Source: Homalodisca vitripennis
Lineage: Eukaryota; Arthropoda; Insecta; Hemiptera; Cicadellidae
Assembly: GCF_021130785.1 (NCBI RefSeq)
Contig: NC_060215.1
Location: forward strand, 70,253,501-70,317,500
Direction: 5' to 3'
Length of the DNA: 64,000 nt
Shown: one piece after another, positions 1 to 11,855 of the stretch
How the letters are laid out: each line of letters starts with the position of its first letter
How positions within the stretch are numbered: the first letter of the stretch is position 1
The notes under the pieces: generated by a model
Database searches by the model: none
What the model saw: the letters and a program-made list of their open reading frames with translations, nothing else
What the model was told of the DNA's origin: nothing
Translations under genes and position numbers: made by a program

Positions 1-3000
1 TCTTTAGTGGACCCTAAGTATTTTTACCTACAGGCTAATGTTAAGTTTCAACTATCTTTAATATTTTCTAAGTGCAATGATTTTTTGTAAATGTTAAGTT
101 AAACTGAATATCAAACTAAATTTTCCTAGAAGACTCAGAAGAATATTACATTATAGTTAATACTATATAGCTACTATAGTTAATACTATAAGTCTAGTCT
201 AGACTTTGAAAATACTTTTAAGTATCATGTTGTACTGTGTTCTGCTTATTATGCTTTCTACTGATAAAAAACAGGAAATAAAATTAATACAAAATATTTT
301 AAATGATTACAAATAAATATTAATTCTTCTAAAATCTTGAATAAAATCAAGATCAAATCATTAAGTAATACTTGTACTGTCGCTAGTAACAGTGCATTAG
401 GGCTTTCACATAGCTCTCAAGCAGATTCATACTTTACAATAAGAAGAACAGGTATTTATTTGGTTAAACTAATATTTGCAAAAGTGATTAAATACAACTT
501 AAAAAACTAACAAAAGGATCTGATTATTACTTAAAAAAGCTTAGTTGTTAATTTGAAAGTAAATAAAAATCAATATACAAAAACTAGTAAGTAGTTCAAG
601 CTAGTTACAACTTGTAAAAGAAAATATATCTATGTGTGTATTTTTAAGTACATACTGACATTTAAATAAATAATAAGAGTTTTTAACGCTTCTTACAAAT
701 TTTATAGATTACCTCATTCTATAAAATAAAAATGATACTATTAAATAGAATGTATAGATTTAATGATCAAGATAATGTGTAAAATTAAAATTTACTAATG
801 GAATGAATAATAGATTAGGTTTTATATCCTGTTCTTCTGGAATATAAAATCTTGAAATCCAAAGATGGTCCTAGCAGAATATGACAGTGCTCACATTGTC
901 TAAAGAAGACCTCCTAGTACTAGATGTTTCTAAAATATATTTTAAACTTCAGTGATTGAATACAACAAAGCAAAAGTAGTTTCTAAACATTAAAAGAAAA
1001 ATAAAGAAACACTTCAGGAAACTACACACTTTTATGTATGTCCTATGAAAAATCTGTATTAATACTAATAATAAAGTGAATTTAAATAAACTACACATAA
1101 CTGTCATTGTAATAAAAATGTAAGAAACGAAACATTAAAATTTTATTTGGTAGTGTTAAGATTGAAGGGTAACTCGATTCAGTGGATGTTGTACGTAAAT
1201 TTTAGCTATCCTCAGGTATGTTTCTGTGTTGTTTCACACATCATAAAAAGTGATAGTGAAAGGTATTTTATTTGATATTTTTCATTAATAATTTTGGTCG
1301 TGAAAGTCTGAGTGAAAGTTGAATGAATGGAGTATGCATGATATACACGACAGGATATGTGATAGGGGCCAAGAAGTACTTACACAATAGACATTCCTGT
1401 GACCTGTAATATTTAGTTCCATCATACATACTATAATAATCTGAGCACATATAGATCAAAATGATACACTAATTAAGTGTTGATCAACAACACAGTTGTG
1501 TGAGTCACATGGGTTTGTTCCAAAGATGTGCTTTTGTTTGTGCATGGCCCCTACACTGTATTCTAACAATCTTGTCAAACTACGAGTATATGTCCTTTTT
1601 CATGTATCTGTATCTGTTACAATTCACCTAACCAAAGTATATCCAAGTGATGCGCTCAAGTGTTACCGTATAGTTGTATTTAGCTGTACCAGGTTTAATA
1701 TTTACAGTGTAGAGTATACATTAGTGATAATAAAGGTGACTTGAATTACTGTTTTAATATTTACGTTGGTATGTAAGTCTTCTTTTACACCGGTGTGTAA
1801 ATCTTTTTACATCTTGTTAGTATGAAAGCAAGAATACTTTTGGCTTTGGTCATGTTTATTGCATTTTTAATTTTTAATAACATTATTTGGGTGTCATACA
1901 TTAAAAAAATATTCAAGTTTTTTTACAAGAAGATAGCTTTATTTATTTTTATTATTTCACAGCGGGTCTACACTGAGTGATTTTGGCTATTGTTTCTAAG
2001 CCTGGCACAGTGAAGCATCTACCACAGTTAACTTATTAAAAAAAACTTTGATTTTCATTTTTAGATAATAATAAAACTAAAAACAAAATTTTCATTGAAA
2101 ACCCACATATTCTGAATACGAAAAGCTTAACAGCATTAATAAATAGCTTCATAATTACTTGAATGTATTGTTCAGTATTATGGGGGGACATAAGCTTTGC
2201 TTGAATCAGCACTAATAAAATCACATATATTGTTTAAAAAAAAGTAATTAATACAATTTAATACAAGTTTCAAGTAAGTTCAGCAATGTGTTCTGTGTTA
2301 TGGGGAATTGAGCTCTGCTTGAACCTTAGTCAGCAGTAATGAAAACTCATGTTTTGTTAACGTAAAAAGCTAATCAGCATTAATAAAAAAAACATCAGAG
2401 CCAGATTCTTAAAGAACATGCATTAAGACATACTTGCTTTTTCAACTAACACACAATTTGCCCACATAATACTATACATTGGAGTGTGGAAATTCATTTG
2501 ATTGTACATGGTGGTCAGTAAGTAGATTGCAATATTCAAGAAGTAGTTTAGAATAAATCATTCATTATATAGACCCCAAATCAGCTAGGTCTGGTAGACT
2601 GGTGCTAATCTATATGTATGGCTGTTTTATCTATCCCTGGAATTGAAGGCATTTTTGTAATATACTTTAAAACAGACTTTTAACCACTTATGAAAATTTA
2701 GTCTAACAACTGTACATTCTGAAACATATAATAGAACAGTCTTTTTGCACTGTCAAAACTATATATTTTTATAAAACATGTTTTGTGTACAAACAAATAT
2801 TTTTGAGATTTTTTGTTCAACGAATACATTTTTATTTAAATAAATATCAATTGCACCTAATGATCGAAAAACATTTTATTTCTTCAGACCTGATTTTAAA
2901 GTAACTGTACTTGTCCACATAGTTATAAAATTAGAAGCTAGATAATAAAAAATGGCATAGAGGTAATTTTTTTAATAAAAGTATGATATATCAACAATGT

Positions 3001-5860
3001 TTAATATTAATCTTGTATAGTTAATAAAACTCATACTATTATTACTTTGGAAACTGTTAACATGAAAACAGTAATAGATATAATTTTAACTAATTTTAGT
3101 TACAGAATTTTAATAAATAAAACTGCTTGGAGATAACTTTCAAAGCGTCCAATGGATTCGACATTGGCTCTTTAAGTTAAAAATGCATCATCTAATAGAC
3201 CAGACACTTGTGCTGAAAGGGATAACCTTAATTTTAACTACTGAGAAAAGCAGTCCCAGTTGAAAATTTGTGTTTTAATATGATTTAGGAATCCCTTTTT
3301 AAATCCTGCATAATTGAGTAAGAAAAACAGTTGGTTTTTTCAACAAATTTGTTTATACTTTATATCTACAGAAAAAAATAAAAGAGGTTGCAGTGGCAAA
3401 GATTCTCTCCCTTCCCCCTCTCATGTAGTAAGAATAGAGAATGTTCAAACCTAACACTCTAGCAAACACCAGATATCTTTCATTTAACAAGCATTTATAT
3501 TTTTCTAATAATAATAATAATATTATTTTCCTGATTTTCTTAGTTTACAATAAGAATAATTTAACAGAAGAACAATTAATCAAATAATGTCAGTTTTAAA
3601 TTGATTCTTGTTAAATACTTTCCTCTTGGAGAACATAGCAAAAAACTATTTATCTTATGATTTATATGTAAAGATATGACAGTAAAATTTCTTTAAAAAT
3701 ACTTATACGGAACATTGCAATATTTCCTAATTTTCTACACGAAATTTTAAGCATTGACGAGTTTTGCATGAGCTAGCGGAAAGTTCAAGATAAGTCTTAC
3801 CTTGGCTTGGTCCTAGGAACTGTAAATGATTATAAAAAATGTTAAAAGAAGAGAAAAGAATTGACTGGAAGAGGTTGGTACTCACATTACTGGTCCCTTT
3901 TAATTCACCTACTCACAGTTGTGGGATAGATAAATAAACTGCCTAAAGCTGACTCCATGTGGTTTTTATAACTCTTGTGGTCATCTTGTTCCAACTTCTA
4001 AAATTGTGCTGTCCCAGGAAATCCTAGCCATGCCATGATTCTCTAAGCAGCCAAGCTCTGACGTCTTAACTTACTAAAACTTGTGTTATGACACAATCAT
4101 ATTCCATGTAAAATGGTTGTATAATGTTTTAACTTGAACAATGTATAGGTTTAAAGTACTTTCAGTACCAATATTAATATTTAGTGTTAAGTCACTAATC
4201 TCATTTTCAAAAAGTATGTAACTTTGATGCTTAAATAGGTGAACATTACATTTTTAAATGTTTCATCAAATTTTAATCATGTTCTGTACTGACGCACTGT
4301 AAAAGTGGTTTTATAGACAATATAGATCCCTGAATAAAAATATCACAATTTCAGTACCTGATTTGAGTATTTTATATTTTTAATGTAATCTTGCCCTAAC
4401 TATGTTATACAAAAAATAATATATCAGTGAAATTTCTGTAATTTATTTTGTATTATATAGTTAACTATTATGTATGAATTAAAGTTTAATCAAAAGCATT
4501 AACGAAAAGAAATGCATATTACCAACAGTTGGAAAAAATATGTTTAGTTAATTTTAAACAGCAAGTACTTTTAATTGAATATGTAAGAAAAAGATTTCTA
4601 ACTTCAGAAATAATTATTAAATAATTTAACATTATGGTTTTGAAAGACTTTAATTTTAGTTAGACACAAAGTAACAGAATCAAACCGTTCATTGTAATCA
4701 AATATATGTTAATTTGTTTTGTATTATGTTGTATTAAATATGAAGTTTAAACGTCTTTTTTATGAACCCTCTTCCCAAATCCACTCACAAATTGATATAA
4801 TTGTTCTGAAATAAAACGTAAAATATGGTCCTTAATATTTCAGGTTATTGATATACACACAATACTGTGAAAGTCAAGTATGAAACAATCCTGACACCAC
4901 AGCTTAGCAACAACACTCATGCACATTACACTTAACAATCACTTATTCTCTGGCCAGAATGCAAGACCCATGTTAAGATCGAAGAAACAACATTAATAAG
5001 AGAAATTCAAGAAAGTCACAGCCGTCGGATCACAGATTCTTTGAGAATATGTATTCAAATAGTTAGGAATACGTGTTATATGTAATTGTTGTTATAAAGA
5101 AAAAATGCAAATCAATAAATAATGCATTTACCAGAGCCTTGTCTTTACATTTTTATATAAATACCACAGTTGCCACTGTGACACCAGAAAACACTTACTT
5201 CTTTTTTATACTTGGATTATCAGCACAAACAATGCAAATTCTTTGGTTTTTCCAGGTAAATATATAAATAAAATACCACCATCATTCATATCATTTGATT
5301 TGCGTGTTGCACCTTCCTGGCTAAACAAAGCCCCTTTTATAACAAACATCAACCATGAACAACTATATAAAAGCTTAACAACTGTTGTAACAATAAACGT
5401 CAACACTAAGCAAACACACGGCAAGCCACATAGTCAGTTAGCTGCATGACGTGCGGCCTTTGGATCAATGTCAGATGGTAACACGTAGTATATGACTAAA
5501 AACTGTATGACATTCATTATTATTTATGAGTAGAGGAATCTATTGGTGCAAGTTACATCTATATAATTTATGAGGTTTTCTTATAATAATACCGTAAAGT
5601 TGTTCAAAAGCTATGCTGTCTTCATCAGTTTACGAGCAGTATAGATGAATGAATGTTTGTGACGTCAGTCATCAATTGGAGAGTTAAATTTCATTAAAAC
5701 AATGTAATTTCCCTAAGTCTTAAATGATTTCAAAACATGTAACCACAAAATTTACATTTTTATTTTCACCTGTTTATACTTGAGTCTGGTTACAAAATTG
5801 TTCAAATTTACGACTTTTAACACGTTTGCTACCAACATGTAAAGAAAAAAAACAATCATC
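1..5860. other. AT-rich region without a supported gene
   Basis: This stretch is very AT-rich and full of stop codons in all frames. The open frames are all under about 85 codons and resemble no protein I know. I see a diverged local duplication (2167-2345), short direct repeats near 153-191, and a 19-base exon-like block on the minus strand at 3801-3819 that is treated as a finding. It could be intergenic DNA or intron of a gene lying to the left. Confidence 0.6.
2167..2345 (+). repeat. diverged local duplication, two units
   Basis: Two segments, about 2167-2220 and 2289-2345, share the order TTATGGGG, then AGCT..GCTTGAA, then TCAGCA.TAAT, with small indels between them. The units are about 120 bases apart and clearly diverged. 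It looks like an old tandem duplication or two decayed copies of a small repeat; no coding content is visible. Confidence 0.45.
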
Positions 5861-6238
5861 ACAGCCCAGTGTCAAATATAGTTGACTTGCTAAACTCTCT
5901 CTATAAATCAATGTCAAGTGAGCCCCTTAACTGCCAAGTGTCCAACATTTACGAAATTTAGTTAGAGTCATAATATTGTTGCTCAAGGGGTCCTCTATTC
6001 ATTTACCAAGTGGTGTAAGTCCTAGTTCATATTTAAACCACTGAGAGCAGCACAATGTTTGTCAAGTAAACGAAATGGCTGCGTGGGCTTGGGAACAAGT
6101 GGTTTAAGTTAAGTGGTCCATACTACCACACAGACATAAATGGTTAACAAACATAACCTCAAAGCCAGTGCACAGTCACAGTCAGAGTAGTTTCGTATAT
6201 GGTGGTAGTTGCACACGTTTTTCATATCATTGTGCATA

Positions 6239-7831
6239 ATGGGAGACATTGAAGTGCCTGTACCTCGACCCAAGAAGCGGCTGAGGCAACCCGATAAACA
6301 TAATCGTGCTGAAGCAAAGAAAAACAGGAATAGTGGGAAGGCTTATGTTAACAGAAAAAACAATAATGTTGACCCCAAGATTTTCAGAGACATTGACTGT
6401 GATTGCCAAAGAGAATGTTACAGTAAGGTAGATGTAGAGGAAAGGAGAAATTTACATAAGAAATTCTGGGATATTGGTGATGTTTATGGACTAGTACAAT
6501 GTAGTGGAATAGATAGTTATCGCCCACGCACCAAGGAAAGGTCTGCTAGACCTCTTGTGAACTTGTTTTTTCTAAATAAATCTTCGAATTTCATTCAGGT
6601 TTGTAAAAGGTTTTATCTTGATACATTTTATATATCTGACGGCCGAGTCACAAGGGCTAGTCCTAGAGCGATTCCAGTTGCCGACACTGCCTTTGTTAAA
6701 CAACACAGAAAGTTTCCCAGAGCACGAATCTCACTACACAAGGACTCATAATCCAAACAAAAAATATTTGAACGAAAACTTGGATGTAAGTAAAATGTAT
6801 GATTTGTATAAAAAGTATTGTATAAATCATGAGCCTGTAAAAATAAGTTATTACACGCATAGTTTTAACACTCAATATAACCTAGACTTTCACACTCCAA
6901 ATAAGGACACTTGTAAAAGATGTGATGAGTTTAAAATTAAGAAAGACAATCCGAGCCTCTCACAGGAAGAAAATCAAGTGTTTATACATGAACATGACCT
7001 ACATTTGCGTAAAGCTCAAAAGGCTAGGGATCTGATGAAAGAAGATACAGAATCTATTAACAAAAACAATGGTTTGTATGTTTGTTGCATTGATATGCAG
7101 AAAGCGCTACCTTTCTCCCGATCTTAAGAGTGAGCAATGCTTATTACAAATTTAACATGTATGTATATAATGCAGGTGTGCACGAATTAAAAAATGATAA
7201 TGCAGACTGTTATGTATGGGATAAAACAAAAGCTTCAAGAGGGTCTCAAGAAATCTCATCTTGCTTAATAAAACACTTTGATATGCTGCTGTGCAAACAA
7301 TCACATAATTATCTACTCAGACACATGTGGAGGCCAAAACCGTAATACTAATGCTGCTTTATCATTGATGAAATACGTTCAGTCATCTGAAAACTTTGTT
7401 AACATTATAGAACAAAAGTTTCTTGTGTCTTGTCTCGTTTTTACCAAACGACCAAGACTTTGGTGCAATTGAAGTTGCAGCAAATAAAAACCACATTTTT
7501 GTTCCTGCTTACTAGTACTAGTGTAATGGCTTTTGCAAAGAAACGCAATAAAATGATTGTTTACGAAATAACAAAAGAAGACTTTTTGTGCACAAATCAG
7601 TTGAAAAAAGCCATTAATAGAAGGAAAAACACAACTAATGAACCAGTGAAATGGTTGCTTATGCAACATATTCAGTATGAAAAACGGCTTCAATTCCAGG
7701 TCATATACAAAGAAACTCTTAGTGAGTTTGAAGATTTCAAGATGTTAGACCTTTCCCCTGCTAACAAATGTGTGAGACCCCTTTGCTCTCTACAGAACAT
7801 TGATTGGGCAGATTCTTTTATACCCCAATAG
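6239..7831 (+). pseudogene. frameshifted transposase-like gene, D-D-D type
   Basis: The start at 6239 opens a lysine/arginine-rich N-terminus, then a DCDCQREC cysteine cluster and a segment ending FYISDGRVTRA. The frame breaks near 6660 and continues in another frame with a CKRCDEF motif, and then the frame moves again near 7120, 7310 and 7440. Three short blocks with aspartates look like a catalytic triad: CIDMQKALP (Asp codon at 7092), SDTCGGQN (7320) and LPNDQDFGAIE (about 7450). I recall this arrangement in many uncharacterised transposon-derived proteins of arthropods, but I cannot name the superfamily firmly. At least four frameshifts make it a pseudogene. It carries inverted flanks and is interrupted downstream by a LINE. 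Confidence 0.6.
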
Positions 7832-7849
7832 ACTGAAAGTAACAGAAGC

Positions 7850-10050
7850 AAAAAGAAAATATATGATGGACCATTCATGCCACCTGTAAAAATTTGTTGA
7901 CTTATGGCACTATTGCTCACCCTTAGTAAAAACCTCAAATAAATCACGGTCTAATAACACTAAACTTGTCAAGTGGTATACACCGGAACTAGCCAAAACA
8001 AGAAATGAAATGCTTGCATTATTCACAATTTATAAAAGTTTGAATTTAGGGGGGTCAGAGCAAACTCAGGCAGCTTATAATGTATATATTCAACATAAAA
8101 AAAGGTATAGGAATGAATTAACACTAGCAAAAAAAGTTGCAGTTGAGCAGTATATTAGTAAAGCTCCTAACCAATGCAGGGCTGCTTGGAAGGTGATTAG
8201 TAATGAACACTCACCTACACACAGTCAAGATGTAAATTTGGATCCTGAGGAATTCAACCAGTATTTCATAAACTCAATTAAAGGGCTTAGTGAAGGAATT
8301 CCCCCCAGCCACCATAGTCCTGATTACTTTCTGGGAGAACGAATGATTGATCAAAATTCATTTGTTTGGCTAACAGTTACAGCCGAGGATGTTATAAAGG
8401 CTGTGTCAAAATTTTCAAATTCAAAAGCTATGGACTATTATTGGTTGTCGAATTTCATTATTAAAAGTACTATTGAATTTATAAGTGAACCCCTAGCGAT
8501 AATTTTAAATAACTGCATGAATGAGGGATTTTTTTCACCTTTACTAAAGGTGTCAAAAGTTACTCCAGTGTTTAAGAAAGGTGACAAAAATTGTGTACAT
8601 AACTATCGTCCAATCTCAATTGTCCCTATATTTTCTAAAATTTTTGAATCAATTATGTACAACCAGCTGAATGGCTACTTTGAGTTTCATAATTTAATTT
8701 CAAATAGTCAATATGGCTTCCGCCAGGGAAGATCTACAACTTCGGCTGTATTAAACATAATTGATCATACCCTAGAGACTTTTGAAAAAAAGGATTCCTC
8801 TTCATTAGTTTTATGTGACCTCAGTAAAGCATTTGACAGTGTCCTTGTTGATGTTCTTCTTGATAAGCTTGCATTTTACGGTGTTAGTGATTGTGCTTTA
8901 AGACTTATTAAGTCATATCTTTCCAATAGATTGCAATATGTATGTGTCAGAAATAAATGCTCTCAAATGAAAACCGTGGAAACTGGTGTTCCACAGGGTT
9001 CTATTCTTGGGCCTTTTTTCTTTATCGTTTATATTAATGATCTTCCTAAAAACCTCAATACTCATTCAGTGATTTACGCTGATGATACCACCTTACTTTC
9101 TAGTCATCATAATTTAGACTGTTTGGCACAAATTACCCAACAATCTGAGAAAAGGGCTTATGAATGGTTTGCAGCAAATAAGCTAGCATGCAATTTGGAT
9201 AAAACACAGTGTATTACTTTAAGCCTCAAACAGGAAATCAATTTGGTATCGGTAAAGCTCCTAGGAATTAATGTAGACTCAAAATTAAATTGGTCAACTC
9301 ATATAGATACTGTCTGTAACAAAATCTCTAGAGTAAATTACTTACTTTGGAAACTCAAAAGTTTTGTTAGTCCAGAGTATTTAAGATTGGCATATTTTGG
9401 GCTTTTTCAGTCGCACATATTGTATGGTCTACTTGTATGGGGTCATTCTTCACATGTCATTGACATTCTTGTGCTACAGAAAAAGGCTGTTCGTAATATT
9501 GGAGGAGCCAACCCACTTGAACACTGCAAACCTCTTTTTGTACAATTTCAAATTCCCACAATAGTAAATCTTTATATTTTTCAAGTTTTATTGTATACAA
9601 AATCTAATTTGAATCTTTTTCATACAAGACAGGAGATCCATCAATACAACACTAGGGGAAGGAATACGATTGATATATTGCCTCACAGACTAGCTAAAAC
9701 TAAAAGCTCGTTTAAATTAAATTTTATAAATTTTTTTAATAAGCTGCCTGATGATGCGAGACTTGTTTCCTTTAAAATATTTAAAAAAAAGTTATATGAT
9801 TGGCTAGTGAAAAATCCTTTTTACAGCATTGAGGAATTCATGAATTGCCATATTAATGTTAGGTTTTAGTTTATAACTAACTATAATTACTTTTATTTAT
9901 TGCTACATTACTTAAATTTCATGTGAACTTTTTACAACACTTTTGTGTTAATGTAATTTTTAGCTCTAACAATGTATGTAATTTTAAAGTGACTTGTCCT
10001 ATTTCTGTAAACAGATCAATGGAATAAATGATTCTTATTCTTATGTACAT
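7850..10050 (+). mobile_element. 5'-truncated non-LTR retrotransposon (LINE copy 1)
   Basis: A LINE copy with a long reverse transcriptase frame and a 3' end AATAAATGATTCTTATTCTTA at about 10025-10045, a short-repeat tail rather than poly(A). The last bases before the tail (GATCAATGG.AATAAA) match the end of the related copy at 55.6-57.7 kb, which fixes the 3' boundary. No apurinic endonuclease or gag-like frame is seen upstream, so the copy is 5'-truncated. The left junction lies between about 7832 and 7960; the frame is open from 7890. It interrupts the DNA transposon that surrounds it. Confidence 0.8.
8010..9869 (+). CDS. non-LTR reverse transcriptase, ORF2 remnant
   Basis: A 619-codon open frame from the first ATG; the frame stays open upstream to 7890, so the ATG is internal to the original ORF2. 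Reverse transcriptase motifs follow in order: YRPISIVPIFSKIFE (about residue 198), YGFRQGRSTTSA (about 235), the first catalytic Asp in LCDLSKAFDS (about 270), GVPQGSILGP (about 328) and YADDTTLL (about 355). A C-terminal region ends in KNPFYSIEEF. It belongs to the Jockey/CR1-like group of LINEs by motif style. The endonuclease domain is missing. The frame is unbroken, which suggests a fairly young copy, but it is 5'-truncated and unlikely to be autonomous. Its closest relative in the window is the frame at 55657-57537, matching at roughly half of positions by eye. Confidence 0.88.
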   Translation: MLALFTIYKSLNLGGSEQTQAAYNVYIQHKKRYRNELTLAKKVAVEQYISKAPNQCRAAWKVISNEHSPTHSQDVNLDPEEFNQYFINSIKGLSEGIPPSHHSPDYFLGERMIDQNSFVWLTVTAEDVIKAVSKFSNSKAMDYYWLSNFIIKSTIEFISEPLAIILNNCMNEGFFSPLLKVSKVTPVFKKGDKNCVHNYRPISIVPIFSKIFESIMYNQLNGYFEFHNLISNSQYGFRQGRSTTSAVLNIIDHTLETFEKKDSSSLVLCDLSKAFDSVLVDVLLDKLAFYGVSDCALRLIKSYLSNRLQYVCVRNKCSQMKTVETGVPQGSILGPFFFIVYINDLPKNLNTHSVIYADDTTLLSSHHNLDCLAQITQQSEKRAYEWFAANKLACNLDKTQCITLSLKQEINLVSVKLLGINVDSKLNWSTHIDTVCNKISRVNYLLWKLKSFVSPEYLRLAYFGLFQSHILYGLLVWGHSSHVIDILVLQKKAVRNIGGANPLEHCKPLFVQFQIPTIVNLYIFQVLLYTKSNLNLFHTRQEIHQYNTRGRNTIDILPHRLAKTKSSFKLNFINFFNKLPDDARLVSFKIFKKKLYDWLVKNPFYSIEEFMNCHINVRF

Positions 10051-10149
10051 CAACCTTTCTTTGTGAAACTGAACAGTAATGAGGCTGCAGATCTTGATCC
10101 TATGCATTGTGAAGGAGACATGGGGAACTCTAGCTCCGAAGAAGATTAG
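10046..10149 (+). pseudogene. probable C-terminal tail of the interrupted transposase-like gene
   Basis: Just after the 3' tail of LINE copy 1 a short frame reads VHQPFFVKLN, then an acidic end NSSSEED and a stop at 10147-10149. Its place between the LINE tail and the right inverted end of the DNA transposon suggests it is the downstream part of the gene that starts at 6239. This rests on position only; I have no homologue to confirm it. Confidence 0.35.
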
Positions 10150-10520
10150 GTAAACTGCCTTTTGCAAGTATATTGTATTTTTATAAACTTTTACTGAAAT
10201 AAACCTACTCAATTTTTCTTAGACTTTTACTGTAAAAATAAAACTCTTTATGCATTTACTGATGAAATTATTTCCCCTGCTGGTGTATAACTGAATTAAG
10301 AAAAAATATACTTTTAAAATGTAAATTTTCTAACTTCTGAAAGTATACATTGACTGTATAATATATTTTTCGTGTTAACTGTGAAAATTTCAAGTCAATA
10401 GCATTTATCTAGAATTAACCATGACCAAGAACACAAAAGCCCTTCTCAAAATGGTAATTTTGGACTTACACCACTTGGCAGCTAAGGGGCTCAATTTTGT
10501 AGTTGACGCTTGGGCTGGAT

Positions 10521-11795
10521 GCACTGGATCAATGGCAACTGTTGTTGATGCGAATGCAATGTTGTTTGATTGTTTCTTACAACTATTTGGTCTTGGTGTT
10601 CTCAACTTACATTTTCTTGTCAGCTACATAAATATTTGAAAATTATGCTGGTCTCTAAGTGGGATAGTTTTTGCTGGTATTTTAGCATTCTTATCTTGTA
10701 CCTAAATTTCCAGCATACAAGATTCAACAGGACCTCCAAATAGTGTGTTGTTGTCTGTTTTGTGTTTTAATGGATCAAAATTGTAGTTGAAATTTATAAT
10801 ATATTGTTGTATTTTATTGAATTGAAGATAATAGAAAATACCAGTATAGAAAATATGTTCGCTATGTCAACTACAGCTGCCATCTGTCTTTGCATAAAAT
10901 AAAATATTTATATACATTGCAAGACACACTATAGACTGCCATCACCTACAATTAACGTAAATTAAAGTATAATTTATGAGTGAAAGTTATGTTATTATTG
11001 ACTGATTATTGTATAATTAATTAATGTAGACACTAATTGATGAAAAATGTTTTAAAGTTGGTCTACGTAGAAGTGTATCTCACAAGGCTTGGTCTCTGGT
11101 GGAAGACAAGTCTAAACTAGCCCTGACAGTGAGAAAGAGTTTTTGAGTCAACTACAGCTGACGCTCATTAGCGAAATTGTTAAATACCTATAGTTCCTTG
11201 TGGAGTGATCAAACAAAATTTTTAATCTTCTGAGAATTTATCTTAAAGGACTAACTACAAAATTATAAAAATTTAACCCTTAAATAAAAATCAACTGCAC
11301 CGCCTTAAATAATGATAAACATGAAGACCAAACAAATGTAGAATATGATTTGATTGAAATATGGTATGTAACTAATTAATAAATTCCCATGTAAACAGGA
11401 AATGTTAAATATAGCTCTTATAGTTTTCATCAAATGTTTATTACCCATTAAATGGCTTTAAAATAGCATAAACCAAATTCCTAAGAAAATTATCAAAATA
11501 AATGAAAGATTAAGACGATTGAAGTGCGATTGAAACTGTAGTAAGGTTAATAAATATGGAGTGATTATCCCCAAAATAAACAGTATAGATTTAAATTTAG
11601 AATATTACACCATACTTGTTTATTTTTATTACATAGTTTTGGATATTGGTGGGGTATAGGCTTGCAAGATTGAGTTTTTAAGAAAGATGTAACTTTATAA
11701 CACTCAGGCTAGTGAGTTGATACAGCCAGTATAATTGGTTTGTTTTCAATACTGTTGAGTTCCAATTCTGTCTTACATCAGGCAAGATAAGGTTG
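10521..11795. other. gap between two transposons, no gene seen
   Basis: AT-rich sequence with no frame of interest. It lies between the right end of the DNA transposon and the hAT relic. I see no promoter, RNA gene or clear repeat in it. Confidence 0.5.
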
Positions 11796-11855
11796 CTAAT
11801 GAAACCAGTATTTTAAAGAACTGAATGATGCCAGTGTATTCCAAAGGCTTATTAG

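Larger units (their letters stand above)
5869..10520 (+). mobile_element. decayed DNA transposon with inverted ends, split by a LINE
   Basis: The left flank (about 5869-6120) and the reverse complement of the right flank (about 10425-10520) share motifs in inverted orientation. AGCCCCTTA.CTGCCAAGTG is at about 5921 on the plus strand and at about 10480-10500 on the minus strand, and CAAGTGGTGTAAGTCC is near 6008 and 10470-10490. The left side repeats AAGTGG several times, like subterminal repeats. Between the ends lie a broken transposase-like gene (6239-7831) and its likely C-terminal tail (10046-10149), separated by a LINE. Without the LINE the element would be about 2.4 kb. I cannot see clean termini or a target-site duplication, so the outer limits are approximate. 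Confidence 0.5.

Noticed and set aside
5073..5449. Three overlapping open frames of 64-72 codons
   Set aside because: They are on both strands over the same DNA, with no motif, splice logic or repeat relation.
10405..10639. Opposing 66- and 72-codon open frames
   Set aside because: They cover the right inverted end of the DNA transposon and are mirror readings of non-coding sequence.
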